Part shown: piece after piece, positions 31,761-44,300 of the stretch
Numbering within the stretch: position 1 is the stretch's first letter
Layout: each line of letters begins with the position of its first letter
From: Colwellia maritima
GTDB taxonomy: Bacteria > Pseudomonadota > Gammaproteobacteria > Enterobacterales > Alteromonadaceae
Direction: 5' to 3'
NCBI RefSeq assembly: GCF_022669015.1
Contig: NZ_JAKKSL010000001.1
Location: 788,059-852,058, forward strand
Length of the DNA stretch: 64,000 nt
Position numbers and translations under genes: made by a program
The notes under the pieces: generated by a model
What the model saw: only the letters and a program-made list of their open reading frames with translations
What the model was told of the DNA's origin: nothing
Database searches by the model: none

Positions 31761-32925
31761 ACAGTACCGCTGAATCATCGTCATGAGCAATTTGTCTGTT
31801 TTTTCAATTTCACTGTGAGCTAAAAATTCATTGGGTTGATGTGCTTGATCAATTGAACCAGGCCCTAGCACAATGGTTTGACAGCCAAGCTGCTGAATAA
31901 AAGGTGCTTCAGTAGCATAATTTACCGCACAACAACTGTGACCACTAATTTCTTCAGCAATACTGACTAAGCAATTTTCATCACTCGGCATTTTAGATTG
32001 CTCAAAGCTTGGAGAGCTAGGGTGTAACTCTTCAAAACTAATTCTGGCAGGGTATTTTTCAGCTAATGGTTTTAATGATTCGCTTAACCAATTCAGAAGT
32101 TCATCATCACTCATGCCAGGTAAGGAACGCAGATCGATGTCAAGTTCACAATAACCGCAAATACGGTTGGCATTATCACCGCCATTGATTGCGCCCATAT
32201 TGAGCGTAGGAGTAGGTACATCAAATCTTTCGTTATTGTAATTGAGGTTAAACTTTTCTTGTAAACTAATGAGTTCACCAATGACTTCATACATGATCTC
32301 AATAGCATTCACACCACGGCTTGGTTTACTCGAATGTCCAGACTGACCTTGCACACTAATGCGATGCGACATATGCCCTTTATGCATTACAACAGGTACC
32401 AAGTTTGTTGGCTCACCAATAATCGCCACATCGGGTTTGATCGCTTGGCTTTGTGCAAAAAAACGTGCTCCGCCCATTGTTGTTTCTTCATCTGCTGTGG
32501 CTAATATATACAATGGTTTCTTTAATTTCTTAACGTCTAAGCCTTTACATACTTGTAAAATAAAAGCAAAAAATCCTTTCATATCACAGGTGCCTAAACC
32601 AAAAAATTTATCATCTTTATTGATAACATCCATAGGGTTACTTTCGGCGGCGTTCGTCAAAAGGAACCGTATCGCTGTGACCGACCAATAATAATCCACC
32701 CTCACCGCTGCCTAATTTAGCCAATAAGTTATATTTATTATCGCCTCCTTTATGCACATTTGGCACTTTTTGAATCTCAATAGTGAAACCTAACTGTTCG
32801 AACCATGTGGCGAGTAATTGAATCACTGTTAGGTTTCCTTGATCCCAACTAGGTTGGGTTGAACTAACTGATGGGCAGGCAATTAACTGTGTCAAGGATT
32901 GAGTGAAATCTGGCAGTTGTGGCAT
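31755..32925 (-). CDS. argE: Acetylornithine deacetylase, frame broken
   Basis: Zinc M20 peptidase-family enzyme that removes acetyl from N-acetylornithine. About 388 residues joined. Motifs: GHSDTVPFDE (metal His/Asp), GLGTCDMKGFFAF (bridging Asp), ADEETTMGG (catalytic Glu pair) and VLGPGSIDQAHQPNEFLA (metal His). The frame breaks at 32641-32660 in CGCCGCCG between PFDE and ESNPMDV. Divergent from argC. Its presence means the linear pathway, which needs ArgA rather than ArgJ. Confidence 0.93.
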
Positions 32926-32966
32926 AAATAATATCCATAAAAAATCATGAGAAAAAAGCTTAAATA

Positions 32967-32989
32967 GTTATGCTTATTAGTTGCATAAC
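32967..32989. promoter_or_regulatory. Palindrome between argE and argC, possible ArgR site
   Basis: GTTATGC and GCATAAC are separated by 9 bp, in AT-rich DNA between the divergent arg genes. ArgR boxes are 18-bp AT-rich palindromes in such places. The match to a consensus is not exact, so this is a weak call. Confidence 0.35.
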
Positions 32990-33188
32990 TACCCATTTAC
33001 TGGTAAATTGCTTTTTATAGTGTAAATAACCTGTTTTTATAAGGCTACTCTTTTCATAAGGCACAGTGTAATGCTAATTGTTCAAGGAATACGACGACGA
33101 TAGATATTTATTTTATTATCTCTTGGACGCTTTAGTTATAAGAGATTGGTTATATCGTTTTAATTATTTGAATAATAAGGTTTTAGTT

Positions 33189-34230
33189 GTGTCAGAATTA
33201 AAAAAAGTTGCTGTCATTGGCGCCAGTGGTTATGCCGGTGCTGAATTAGTTGGTTTATTATACCAACACGATAAAGTTTCAATACAACATCTTGTTGTGT
33301 CGGAAAACTCTACTTCCTGTGGAAAACCTTTTAGCGAGTTACATGGTCGGCGGCAGGGGATATGTGATGTACCCCTGCAGTCTTTTTCTCAGCAGTGGTT
33401 TGATGACAATGTGGTAAATTCCACACAAAAATTGGATGCTGTTTTTTTTGCTACACCACATGAATTTAGTGCTGATTGGGCACAATCATTTGTTGATGCA
33501 GGTGTTAAAGTATTTGATCTTTCTGGTGGTTTTCGATTAAAAAAACCAGAAGATTACCCCACCTTTTATGGCTTTGAACATGCTAATGTTGGCGCTTTAT
33601 CTCAAGCTAAATATGGCTTAGCAGAATGGCAACATGACGACATAGCTAATACTAACCTAGTTGCTGTACCAGGCTGTTATCCAACAGCAAGTTTGCTTTC
33701 ATTAAAACCTATTACACACAATAAACTGCATGTGGAAAATTCACTCATTGTTGTAAACGGTATCAGTGGTGTCAGTGGTGCAGGTAGAAGTGCGTCACTT
33801 GCGACTAACTTTAATGAAGTGAGTTTAAAGCCCTATAATATTTTACAACACAGACACCAACCAGAAATTTCTCAAGAAATTTGGTGTTCAGGTTATTTTC
33901 AATCCTCATTTAGCTCCGTATAAAAGAGGGTTGTTAGCAACAGTTACCATGCAACTAAAAGAGGGGGTTACTAGTGCGCAAGTTGATTCTGCTTTCGAAC
34001 AAGCTTATAACGACAAACCGCTTGTTAGACTCGTGAAATCTTGGCCGCAAATTGGTAATGTAGCGTATACCCCTTTTGCTGATGTTCATTGGCAAGTAGA
34101 TGAAGAAAAGCAAGTGGTGGTAGTAAGCTGTGCTATTGATAACTTGCTCAAAGGTGCATCATCACAAGCAATACAGTGTTTTAATATTTCTCTTGGTTTA
34201 CCGAGTGAATACGCCTTACTGTCAAAATAA
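33189..34230 (+). CDS. argC: N-acetyl-gamma-glutamyl-phosphate reductase, frame broken
   Basis: NADPH enzyme for the third step of arginine synthesis, about 346 residues joined. GASGYAGAELVGLL at the N-terminus binds NADP; VPGCYPTASLLSLKP holds the catalytic Cys; HRHQPEI and PYKRGLLATV follow. GTG 33189 fits the family start and has AAGG eight bases upstream; the frame is open further upstream but that part is not conserved. The frame breaks at about 33876 by one extra T (GAAATTTGGTG). Confidence 0.93.
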
Positions 34231-34282
34231 CTGAAACTTTTGTTGCTAGTATTGAGTTGCGAAACGAAAAAAGAGAAATGAA

Positions 34283-35063
34283 ATGAGTAATCCTAAACCC
34301 TTAGTAATCAAGATTGGCGGCGCCATCTTAGAAAAAGAAGATGCATTAAAGTCATTATTAATCGTGATCGCAAACCTTAAAGCGGATGCAAAAATTGTTT
34401 TAGTGCATGGCGGTGGTTGTGTCGTTGATGAAATGTTAGCGCAATTTGGTTTTACCACAGTAAAAAAACATGGTTTACGGGTAACGCCTAAAACACAAAT
34501 TGGTCTTATTAGTGGCGCATTAGCGGGTACAGTAAATAAATCAATTGTTGCCTCGGCAAACAGTATGAATTTATTTGCTGTGGGCTTATCGTTAACTGAT
34601 GGCGATATGATTGCTTGTACTAAGTCTGAATTAGACTTAGGAGAAGTGGGCGTACCTCACCCAAAATCTAGTCTGTTGTTAGACTCATTGCTTAATAATA
34701 ATTTCCTACCAGTTGTATCATCAATTGGTGCCTTACCAAATGGCGATCTTGTTAATGTTAATGCCGACGATGCTGCGGTGGCTATTTGTCAGTTACTTAA
34801 CGCGGAGTTACTATTATTAACCGATGTTAATGGGGTAAAAGGCAGTGATGGTGAATATTTAACGTCGCTTAATAGTGAGCAAGCTGCAGCATTGATTGAA
34901 GCAGGTGTTATTCTTTGGTGGTATGACTGCAAAAGTTAAAGCGGCATTACAAGCTGCAAATCAATTACGACGAAGTATCGCGGTTGCAAGTTGGCAATCG
35001 CCAGAGCAAATTCCGAGCTTGTTGAATGGACAGGGAATGGGCACACAAATATTACCTAATTAA
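34283..35063 (+). CDS. argB: Acetylglutamate kinase, frame broken
   Basis: Phosphorylates N-acetylglutamate. About 259 residues joined. VIKIGGAILEKEDAL, LVHGGGCVVDEML, NADDAAVAIC and LLTDVNGVKG are visible. The frame breaks at about 34910 (ATTCTTTGGTGG) before SGGMTAKVKAAL; one base too many is present. The protein ends ILPN at 35063. Second gene of the argCBFGH group. Confidence 0.93.
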
Positions 35064-35134
35064 GTCATATTGGTGTTACCTTTTAGCTTAAACTCAATAG
35101 AGAATACTTTAGATTAATTGAACCGAGAAAATTT

Positions 35135-36073
35135 ATGTTACAACAGAGTAAGACACTACAACTTTCCCATTTTTTAGCCGATGATGAGCTGAATAAATCG
35201 CAATTATTAGCCCTAATTGAACTTGCTATCAAGATTAAAAATAATCCTAGTGATTATAATCAAGCGTTAGCAGGTAAATCAGTAGCGATGATTTTTGAAA
35301 AACCCTCATTAAGAACGCATGTTAGTTTTGATATGGGCATCAATAAATTAGGTGGGCATGCCCTTTACTTAGGTCAACAAAATGGCAAATTAGGTGAACG
35401 TGAACGTGTTAGTGATTATGCCAAAAACTTGTCTTGTTTTGCTGATGCAATTGTTGCCCGTGTCTTTAGCCATGACTCAATTCAAGGTTTAGCTGAACAT
35501 GCTAGTGTGCCTGTTATTAATGCCTTATGTGATGTTTATCATCCCTGTCAGGCTTTGGCTGATTTTGTTACCTTAACCGAAAAATTTGGCGATGTAACTC
35601 AGGTTAAGCTTGCTTATGTTGGTGATGGTAATAACGTTTCCCATTCTTTAATGATCATGGCAGCCACGTTGGGTGTAGACTTTACTTTAGTAACCCCAAT
35701 AGGGTATGAAGCAAAATCAACGATTATTAAAAAAGCAAAAATATTAGCGAATAAATCAGGCGCAAAACTTAATATAACGAGTGACATTAATAGTATTGGC
35801 GCGCAAGATGTCATCTATACTGATACATGGATTTCTATGGGTGATGAAGATGCCAATAAAAAATCAAAAGTTATCGCACATTTTTTACCTTACCAAGTCA
35901 ACCATTCGTTGATGAGCAATACCCAAGCGAGTATTGTTATGCACTGCCAACCTGCGCATTTGGAAGAAGAGATCACAACGGAACTATTTGATAGTGAAAT
36001 GTCCGTGGTTTTTCAGCAAGCGGAAAATAGAATGTGGGCACAGAATGCCGTATTAGTAACATTATTAGCCTGA
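35135..36073 (+). CDS. argF: Ornithine carbamoyltransferase
   Basis: Makes citrulline from ornithine and carbamoyl phosphate. 312 residues, uninterrupted. KPSLRTHVSFD replaces the usual STRTR type P-loop, HPCQALAD binds carbamoyl phosphate and DTWISMGDE is present. The ornithine-site motif is HCQPA rather than the usual HCLPA (35942-35956, CAA codon). It may be a natural variant or a one-base substitution. Confidence 0.92.
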   Translation: MLQQSKTLQLSHFLADDELNKSQLLALIELAIKIKNNPSDYNQALAGKSVAMIFEKPSLRTHVSFDMGINKLGGHALYLGQQNGKLGERERVSDYAKNLSCFADAIVARVFSHDSIQGLAEHASVPVINALCDVYHPCQALADFVTLTEKFGDVTQVKLAYVGDGNNVSHSLMIMAATLGVDFTLVTPIGYEAKSTIIKKAKILANKSGAKLNITSDINSIGAQDVIYTDTWISMGDEDANKKSKVIAHFLPYQVNHSLMSNTQASIVMHCQPAHLEEEITTELFDSEMSVVFQQAENRMWAQNAVLVTLLA

Positions 36074-36153
36074 TAATTCATAAACTGATAATTAAGTTTA
36101 TCGAAAAAAAATTTAAACAACTGAAATAATTTAACAAATTTAGAGAAAAAATC

Positions 36154-37414
36154 ATGAGTATTCAAAAGAAAAAGATTAAAAAAGTCGTATTAGCGTATTC
36201 CGGTGGATTAGACACATCAGCAATCATTCCATGGTTGAAAGAGAATTATGAAGGTTGTGAAGTGGTTGCCTTTTGTGCTGATGTGGGTCAAGGAGAAGAT
36301 GAACTTGTCGGTATTCAAGAAAAAGCCATTGCTTCAGGCGCCTCAGAATGTCACGTAGTAGATCTTAAAGAAGAATATGTTAAAGAGTATATTTACCCTA
36401 TCCTAAAAACTGGTGCTGTTTACGAAGGTCAGTATTTATTAGGGACTTCAATGGCTCGCCCTGTTATTGCAAAAGCACACGTTGAAGTGGCTTTAAAAGT
36501 AGGCGCTGACGCTTTATGCCATGGTTGTACAGGTAAAGGTAACGACCAAGTTCGTTTTGAATCTTGTTTCGCGGCATTAGCACCAGAATTAACTGTTATT
36601 GCACCATGGCGTGAGTGGGATATGGTTTCTCGTGAAGATTTATTAGATTACTTAGCCGAACGTAATATTCCATGTTCAGCATCATTAACCAAAATTTATA
36701 GCCGTGATGCAAACGCATGGCATATCTCACACGAAGGTGGCGAGTTAGAAGATCCGTGGTGTGAGCCATCAAAAGAAGTATGGACCATGACGGTTGATCC
36801 TATGGATGCACCTAACGAGCCTGAACGTGTTCAATTAAGCTTTGTTGAAGGTGAACTTGTTTCTGTTGATGGCCAAGATTTTAAAGCCAATGGCACTCCA
36901 AAGACTTGACGCATTAATGTATCTAAATGCTAAAGGGGCTGCACACGGTGTTGGTCGTATTGATATCGTAGAAAACCGTTTAGTGGGCATGAAATCTCGT
37001 GGTTGTTATGAAACCCCAGGTGGCACCATTTTAATGGCCGCCTACAAAGGTTTAGAAACGTTAATTTTAGACAAAGAATCACTTAAATATCGTGAATCTG
37101 TAGGCCATGAATTTTCTCATGTTATTTATGATGGTCGTTGGTTTACGCCGTTAGCTAAAGCGCAATTAGCGTCAGCAGCCTCTTTTGCTGAAAAACTTAC
37201 AGGTGATGTTGTTGTTAAATTATACAAAGGTATGGCGCAAGTAACGCAACGTCGTTCACCTAACAGCTTATACTCAGAAGAATTTGCAACGTTTGGTGCT
37301 GATGATGTTTACGACCAAAAACACGCGGAAGGTTTTATTCGTTTATTCAGCTTATCAAGCAGAATAACCGCGCTAAGCCAGAAAAGTGCACAAAACGACA
37401 ACAAAAAAGGTTAG
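36154..37414 (+). CDS. argG: Argininosuccinate synthase, frame broken
   Basis: ATP enzyme joining citrulline and aspartate. About 420 residues joined. [15 protein letters not shown] is the P-loop; [13 protein letters not shown] and REWDMVSRE follow; the second piece has [26 protein letters not shown] (two adjacent motifs). The slip is at about 36893-36905 between GQDF and [11 protein letters not shown]. It uses the shorter type I form. Between argF and argH(A). Confidence 0.93.
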
Positions 37415-37425
37415 GAGATAAAGTT

Positions 37426-39363
37426 ATGGCCTTATGGGGTGGACGTTTTAAAGAAAAAGCGAGTGTACAATTTAAGAAATTCAATGACTCGCTACCTGTT
37501 GATTATCGCATGGCAGTGCAAGATATTGTGGGTTCAATTGCTTGGGCACAGGCAATTCATGAAGTTGGTGTATTAAATGATGATGAATTAACACGCTTAA
37601 CGGCAGCATTAAATGAACTTAAAGTGTCTGTAGAAGAGAATCCAAAGCAAATTTTGTTATCAGATGCTGAAGATATTCACAGTTGGGTAGAAATTCAACT
37701 GATAGAGAAAACAGGGGACTTAGGCAAGAAACTCCATACAGGTCGTAGTCGAAATGATCAAGTAGCTACCGATTTAAAGCTATGGTGTAAAGAAACAGGC
37801 GGAGATTTATTATTTGCTTTAGTTAATTTACAACAAGCAATGATGAATTTAGCAGAACGTGAAAAAGATACTGTACTACCTGGTTACACTCATTTACAAC
37901 GCGCACAGCCCGTAACTTTTGGTCATTGGTGTTTAGCGTACGTAGAAATGTTTAACCGCGATATTGGCCGTTTAAAAGATGCTTTATATCGATTAGATGT
38001 CTCGCCGTTAGGCTCGGGTGCATTGGCAGGAACGGCCTACCCAATTGACCGTAATGCATTAGCCAATCGTTTAGGTTTTAGAACGGCAACCATGAATAGC
38101 TTAGATGCCGTTTCTGACCGAGATCATGTGATTGAACTGCTCGCAAGTGCAAGTATTTCAATGATGCATTTATCACGTTTTGCTGAAGATTTGGTTTTTT
38201 ATAATTCAGGTGAAGGCGGCTTTGTTGAAATGAGCGATTTAGTTAGCTCTGGCTCTTCCTTGATGCCACAAAAGAAAAATCCCGATGCTTGCGAATTAAT
38301 TCGCGGTAAAGCAGGGCGAGTATTTGGTTCATTAACTGGTATGTTAACTACCATGAAAGCGTTGGCGCTTGCCTATAATAAAGATATGCAAGAAGACAAA
38401 GAAGGGTTATTTGACGCCCTTGACACTTGGCAAGAATGCATGGAAATGGCGGTATTAGTTGCCGACGGTTTAAAAGTGAATAGAAGCCGTACATTAGCTG
38501 CTGCACAGCAAGGTTACGCTAATGCAACAGAGCTTGCTGACTATTTAGTAAGCAAAAATATTCCATTTCGTGAAGCTCATCACATTGTGGGTGAAGTTGT
38601 TTTGGCGGCCATTGCCGAAGGTTGTCCGTTAGAAGATTTAACCATTGCGCAATTACAAACATTTAGCACACAAATAGAAGCAGACGTTTATCAGCACTTA
38701 TCAATTGAATCTACACTTGATAAACGTGAAGTGCTTGGTGGAACGTCTCGTTCGCAAGTAGAAAAAGCCATGGCAAATATTCAATCAGGTAATGAAGAAA
38801 TCTTGAATGAACAAGTGGCAGGCGCTCCGGGTATTCAACAAACTGAAATAGCCCTTAAACAAGTAAAACAGCGCTTAAATGCCCAACGAGCTGCCGCTAT
38901 GTCAGTGCGTAGAGCACGTATGTCAGATGTAAATAAAATTCACCAGTTAGTCAACGTGCAAGCTGACAAAGGTGAAATATTACCAAGATCACTCGATAAT
39001 ATTATTCACGATATACAAAACTTTGTGGTTGCGGAGCTTGAAGGCGACGTTGTTGGTTGTGCATCACTTTACATTTACCAAACGGGCCTTGCTGAAATTC
39101 GTTCTGTTGTTGTTGAAGACGTGGCAAAAAGCCAAGGACAAGGTGAGGCATTAGTTCAGTATCTTCTTGAATTTGCATATCAAATGGAGTTAAAACAAAT
39201 TATTGTATTAACTTATATCCCTGCATATTTCACTAAATTAGGATTTCATCTTATTGATAAAAATTCACTTGCTGAAAATATTATTGAAGATAGCGAGCCA
39301 AGCCCCCACAAAGATCCTGCGGATGAAGTGGCGATGGAATATATTGTTGGTCAAGGAAAATAA
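37426..39363 (+). CDS. argH: ArgH(A): argininosuccinate lyase fused to an N-acetylglutamate synthase domain
   Basis: 645 residues, while ArgH alone is about 460. Residues 1-460 are the lyase, with the signature [15 protein letters not shown] and [13 protein letters not shown]. After a short linker a GNAT domain (about 485-640) begins [16 protein letters not shown] and has the acetyl-CoA loop SQGQGEAL. This fusion is known from marine gammaproteobacteria such as Moritella and Vibrio, where the extra domain supplies acetylglutamate. It starts 11 bp after argG. A separate argA follows, so the window has two potential sources of acetylglutamate. Confidence 0.95.
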   Translation: MALWGGRFKEKASVQFKKFNDSLPVDYRMAVQDIVGSIAWAQAIHEVGVLNDDELTRLTAALNELKVSVEENPKQILLSDAEDIHSWVEIQLIEKTGDLGKKLHTGRSRNDQVATDLKLWCKETGGDLLFALVNLQQAMMNLAEREKDTVLPGYTHLQRAQPVTFGHWCLAYVEMFNRDIGRLKDALYRLDVSPLGSGALAGTAYPIDRNALANRLGFRTATMNSLDAVSDRDHVIELLASASISMMHLSRFAEDLVFYNSGEGGFVEMSDLVSSGSSLMPQKKNPDACELIRGKAGRVFGSLTGMLTTMKALALAYNKDMQEDKEGLFDALDTWQECMEMAVLVADGLKVNRSRTLAAAQQGYANATELADYLVSKNIPFREAHHIVGEVVLAAIAEGCPLEDLTIAQLQTFSTQIEADVYQHLSIESTLDKREVLGGTSRSQVEKAMANIQSGNEEILNEQVAGAPGIQQTEIALKQVKQRLNAQRAAAMSVRRARMSDVNKIHQLVNVQADKGEILPRSLDNIIHDIQNFVVAELEGDVVGCASLYIYQTGLAEIRSVVVEDVAKSQGQGEALVQYLLEFAYQMELKQIIVLTYIPAYFTKLGFHLIDKNSLAENIIEDSEPSPHKDPADEVAMEYIVGQGK

Positions 39364-39424
39364 ATAACCAACAATTTAGGATTTGATCAAACCCAGTATT
39401 AGAATTAAGCGGCAATTGTAAAGT

Positions 39425-40744
39425 ATGGAAAACATGAATAATAGTGACCAAAATTACGTAAAATGGTTTAGAAATGCAGCGCCTTATATTAATGCACATC
39501 GGGGAAAAACCGTCGTATTAATGTTTGGTGGCGAAGCAGTTCTACATCCTAATTTTGCAAATATTATTCATGATATTTCGTTACTACGTAGTTTAGGCGT
39601 GAAGTTAGTTGTGGTGCATGGAGCAAGGCCACAAATAGAAGAACGCATGGCGCAGCGTAATATTGAACGAATTATTGAAAACAATATTCGTGTTACTGAT
39701 GCCGATACGTTAAGTGCTGTAAAAGACGCGACAGGATCTCTACGTTTACATATTGAAGCCTTATTAACCACAGGCTTAGCAAACTCCCCTATGCATGGCT
39801 CTCGTATTAGAGTAAGTACGGGGAATTTTGTTATTGCTAAACCTATGGGGGTGCGTAATGGTATTGATTATAAATATACGGGTACTGTACGTAGAATAGA
39901 CTCTGAAGGCATAAATATGCAGCTAAATTATGGCTCTATTGTGCTTTTGTCACCTATTGGTTATTCACCTACAGGCGAGGTATTCAACCTCGCATTAGAA
40001 GATGTTGCGGCGCAAACAGCCATCGCCTTAAATGCCGATAAATTAATTACGCTAACGTATGACGAAGGTTTACTTGATGAAACCGGGCAGCTTATTAAAA
40101 GCTGTAGTGTACGTCGGGTTAAAACCTTGCTTGATGATAAAGATGACCATGTTCGTCAACTATTACTACGCGCCATTATCCAAAGTGGTGAAAATGGTGT
40201 TGAACGTTGTCACTGTGTTAGCTATCAGAGTGATACAGCGCTATTACAAGAGCTTTTCAGTCGTGATGGTGCCGGAACACTCATTGCTAAAGATCACAAA
40301 GAAGAATTGTCTACCGCAACCATAGATGATGTGGCGGGTATATTAGAGCTGCTAGCACCACTGGAAGCAGAAGGCATTTTGGTTAAACGCTCTCGTGAAT
40401 TATTGGAAGTCGAAATAAACCAATTTATTGTGCTCAAAAAAGAAGACATGATCATTGCCTGTGCTGCACTTTATCCATACCCTGATGCCAAAATGGGCGA
40501 AGTGGCCTGTGTTGCCATTCACCCAGATTATCGTAAAGGTAATCGAGGTGGTCGACTCATCACCGCATTAGAAGATGAAGCAAAACAGTTAGGCTTATCT
40601 GCAATATTTGTATTAACAACAGTTAGTGGGCACTGGTTCCAAGAGCAAGGCTTTATTGAACAACCAACAGAAAAATTACCTGAAGGCAAACAGAAATTGT
40701 ATAATTTTCAGCGTAAATCTAAGGTATTTATTAAAGAGATTTAA
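39425..40744 (+). CDS. argA: N-acetylglutamate synthase ArgA
   Basis: 439 residues, full length. N-terminal amino-acid-kinase-like domain (VLMFGGEAVLHPNF, VVVHGARPQIEERM) and C-terminal GNAT domain (VACVAIHPDYRKGNRGGRLI, acetyl-CoA loop). It makes N-acetylglutamate, the first step, and is normally feedback-inhibited by arginine through the kinase-like domain. It stands 61 bp after argH(A). ATG 39425 or ATG 39434 could be the start. Confidence 0.94.
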   Translation: MENMNNSDQNYVKWFRNAAPYINAHRGKTVVLMFGGEAVLHPNFANIIHDISLLRSLGVKLVVVHGARPQIEERMAQRNIERIIENNIRVTDADTLSAVKDATGSLRLHIEALLTTGLANSPMHGSRIRVSTGNFVIAKPMGVRNGIDYKYTGTVRRIDSEGINMQLNYGSIVLLSPIGYSPTGEVFNLALEDVAAQTAIALNADKLITLTYDEGLLDETGQLIKSCSVRRVKTLLDDKDDHVRQLLLRAIIQSGENGVERCHCVSYQSDTALLQELFSRDGAGTLIAKDHKEELSTATIDDVAGILELLAPLEAEGILVKRSRELLEVEINQFIVLKKEDMIIACAALYPYPDAKMGEVACVAIHPDYRKGNRGGRLITALEDEAKQLGLSAIFVLTTVSGHWFQEQGFIEQPTEKLPEGKQKLYNFQRKSKVFIKEI

Positions 40745-41374
40745 ATTGTTTATTAAATGATCATAGATGAGCTTCACTATGTTTCAAAATTACTCCTGCT
40801 TAAGCTTAGTTTTTTCTTGTCTATTAGTTATCTATGTTTCTACTTCTCCTTTTATAAAACCGATTCCTCCTTTAATCTTGTTTTTTTGAAATATACTTAA
40901 CAAGCCTTATTTATACCATTAACTCTATTAAATTTTTTCTCGCTGAATGGGAAATAAGACTTGTTATTACTGGTTAGAATTCAAAAATAGAAGTGTCAGA
41001 TTATTTTACATATAGAGAATTTTTATTTATCTGTATTATATTTTGTTTTAAGGTGATTGCTTGTTATATTTCTTTTGTTTATTCTGTTTATTGTGTTAAC
41101 TGTTGTATTATATTTTATCTGTTATTGTTTTTTGATTTGTAAAAAACCACTATTGTAAATTATATGTAAAATTTATTTACAATGCATTTACTATTATTCT
41201 TTTTAATTCGGTTTATAGCCATGTAAATAAGCAATATTTAGCTGTTGTTAACATTAATGTAACAAGGCACCATTATTGCTTAATGCTCAAGGGTGCAACA
41301 TTCATTGTGCGTATTAATGAAAAGAAAAACGAAGATCAGTTTGATGAGAAAATAATAATAAACAGGAGATAAAG
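40745..41374. other. AT-rich gap before the protease gene
   Basis: 630 bp with no convincing gene. It contains very AT-rich, T-biased DNA, and the last part should hold the promoter of the protease gene (RBS AACAGGAGAT before ATG 41375). I see no clear repeat or RNA gene. Confidence 0.7.
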
Positions 41375-44300
41375 ATGGAATTTAAGAGATCTATACTGGG
41401 ACTGGGCGGCTTGATTGCATTAGCTATAACCGCAGGTACAGCTACCACGGTTATGGGCAATGAAGTAACGGCGGATATAAGTAAATTCAAAGTTGATACA
41501 ACGAGGCTGAATAATACAAAGCATCATACTAGTAATTACATTGTTCAATTAAAAGGCAAAGTAGCAATTGCACAAGCGCAAGATATAGGCGAACTTATGC
41601 CGACTAATCAATTGGTTGCGAATGTAGGTAATAGATATAATGCATATACACCAGCAATGATAGCCTATACAGAAGCACTAGAGAAAAAACAAAAAGAGGT
41701 TCTTGGAAGTATAGGAGCGGTAGATATTATTTATTCTTTTACACATACCTTTAATGGCTTTACTGCCAAATTAAGCGACAAACAAAAGAGTGAATTAGAA
41801 TCTCATCCAGACGTTATCGGTGTTTGGGAAGATCGATTAGAAGTGATAAATACTGCTAACACACCAGAATTTTTAGGTTTAACAGGCCCTGGAGGGCAAC
41901 ATTCTTTAAATATTAAAGGAGAAGATGTCATTATTGGTGTAATTGACACGGGTATTTGGCCAGAAAATCCAAGTTTTGCTGATGATGGTTCTTACTCTGA
42001 CCCTGTTGGTTTAGGCCGGCAAGGTTCATGTGATATAGGCACTGATACGGAGTTTTATTGTAATAATAAATTAATTGGCGCGCGTTATTTTGATGCTAGT
42101 TTTAAAAGTCAATATGATATTCAATATGTATTAGGTGAGTTTGATTCACCACGTGATGCTGACGGACATGGAAGCCATACCGCAAGTACAGCCGGTGGTA
42201 ATGAGAATATCGACGCTGTTCTTTCTGGTATTCCCGCCGGAACTGTATCTGGTATGGCGCCACGAGCACGAATTGCTGCTTATAAGGCTTGCCGGAATAG
42301 TGACTATGTAAGCCCTGAAGGAAACGAAGAACGCGGTTGCTTTTATGGTGATACCATGGCAGCGATTGATGCCGCTGTTACTGATGGTGTAGATGTGATC
42401 AATTATTCTATTGGTGGTAGCAGAACAGATTTAACTATTCCCTCAACAACGGCTATGCTAAATGCAGCAGCTGCGGGTGTATTTGTATCAGTTTCTGCGG
42501 GTAATGAAGGACCTGATGTCGAAACAGTTGGCACACCGGCGCCATGGGTAACAAGTGTTGCAGCTTCAACTTATAATGGTACATCAATCATTGTTGGTAA
42601 GGCACTGAATGTTACGTCAGGCCCACTCAATGGCACTTCATTGATGTCTGTTCTTGCTGACTTTGGACCTGAAGCTCAGGGATTATCGGGAGAATTAGTA
42701 ATAGCTGAGCCAATAGAAGCATGTGATGCAGATCCTTTAACTAATGCGGGTGATTTTCCGGAAAAATAGCATTAATTGCACGAGGTACATGCGCATTTAC
42801 TGAGAAAGTCATTAATGCTCAAAATGCGGGAGCACTTGGTGTTGTTATTTATACTTATAACGCAACTTCACCGTTTGCTATGGGAGGCGATGATCCTAAC
42901 GTTGCTATTCGGCCGGTAATGATTTCCTTTCAAGATGGACAAGACTTGGTAACAAGTGTGGTTGCTGAAAGTACTTCAGTAATTTTCACTGCTTCTGCGG
43001 CATCAGAGCAAGCTACTGAAGTCGGAAACACCATGGCAAGTTTCTCTTCGCGTGGTCCTAACTTAAATACATATGACATTATTAAGCCTGATATTACGGC
43101 ACCAGGTGTGAAGATTTTAGCAGCTACTACTCCGGCGCCTATGTTCTCAGCGCAGGGTGAAACATTTAAATACCTGCAAGGAACATCGATGTCTAGTCCT
43201 CATATTCCGGTATGGCTGCATTGTTTAAGGAGTCAAATAGTGCCTGGACTCAAAGACAAATTAAATCAGCTTTAATGACTTCAGCTAGGCAAAACGTGAC
43301 TAAAGAAGATGGTATAACACAAGCTGATCCCTATGATTTTGGTTCAGGTCATGCAGACCCAGTTGCGGCCCTAGATCCAGGTTTATTATTTGATACTAAT
43401 ACTGCCGATTATTTGGCATTTTTGTGTGGTCAAGACAAAGATGCTTTTGTTGAGGGGTATGATACAACATGTGCCAATTTAACTGCCGCAGGCTTTAGTA
43501 CTGATGCGAGTCAATTAAACCTTCCGTCAATTGCGATTGCTGAGTTACTTGAGCCTGAAACAATTTTTAGAACAGTAACCAATGCGACCGACTTTGCTTC
43601 TGAATACACTGCTACGATAGAAGCACCAGAAGGGTTTGAAGTAACCGTACAGACTTTTGACGCTCCGGAAATGAAACAGCAGGTAATACATTAGAAGTTG
43701 GTGCAAATGAGGCAGCAAGTTTTGCGGTAACTTTTTCTAAAACTGAAACTAGTGAAATTAATGTTTGGAAATTTGGTGCAATTACATGGATAGACAATGC
43801 AGGACACTCAGTACGACTTCCACTAGCAATTAAAGGGGTGCCAACGGTTAAAATTGATGTTCCCGAGCTTATCTCAGGCACACTGAATCGAGGACGTTTT
43901 AGGTTTCCTGTTAAAATGTTGTACTCAGGAAGTACAAGTATAGATTATACGGGTTTAGCTGCTCCGTTTAGTGTGAATGGTAATGTAGAAGCAGATCCTG
44001 CTCAAGAATTTGAATTTTTGGGTCTTTGGAACTAAGTATCACATGTTCCATATTCCTGCGGGTACTAAAGTTGCTCGCTTTAGTCTTGGCGATTCTTTAG
44101 TTTCTGAAGAAAACTCAGATTTAGATTTATATGTGTACCGATGTATTGATTGGGACTGTACTCAAGTGGGGAGTTCTTTAAATGGTGGTTCAAACGAGAA
44201 TGTAATTTTAACAACTCCTGAGCCTGCTGCTAATGTTGATGTTGGTGATGTTTACATAACAATGATACATGGTTACTCTACTGGAGACGCATCAGCAACA

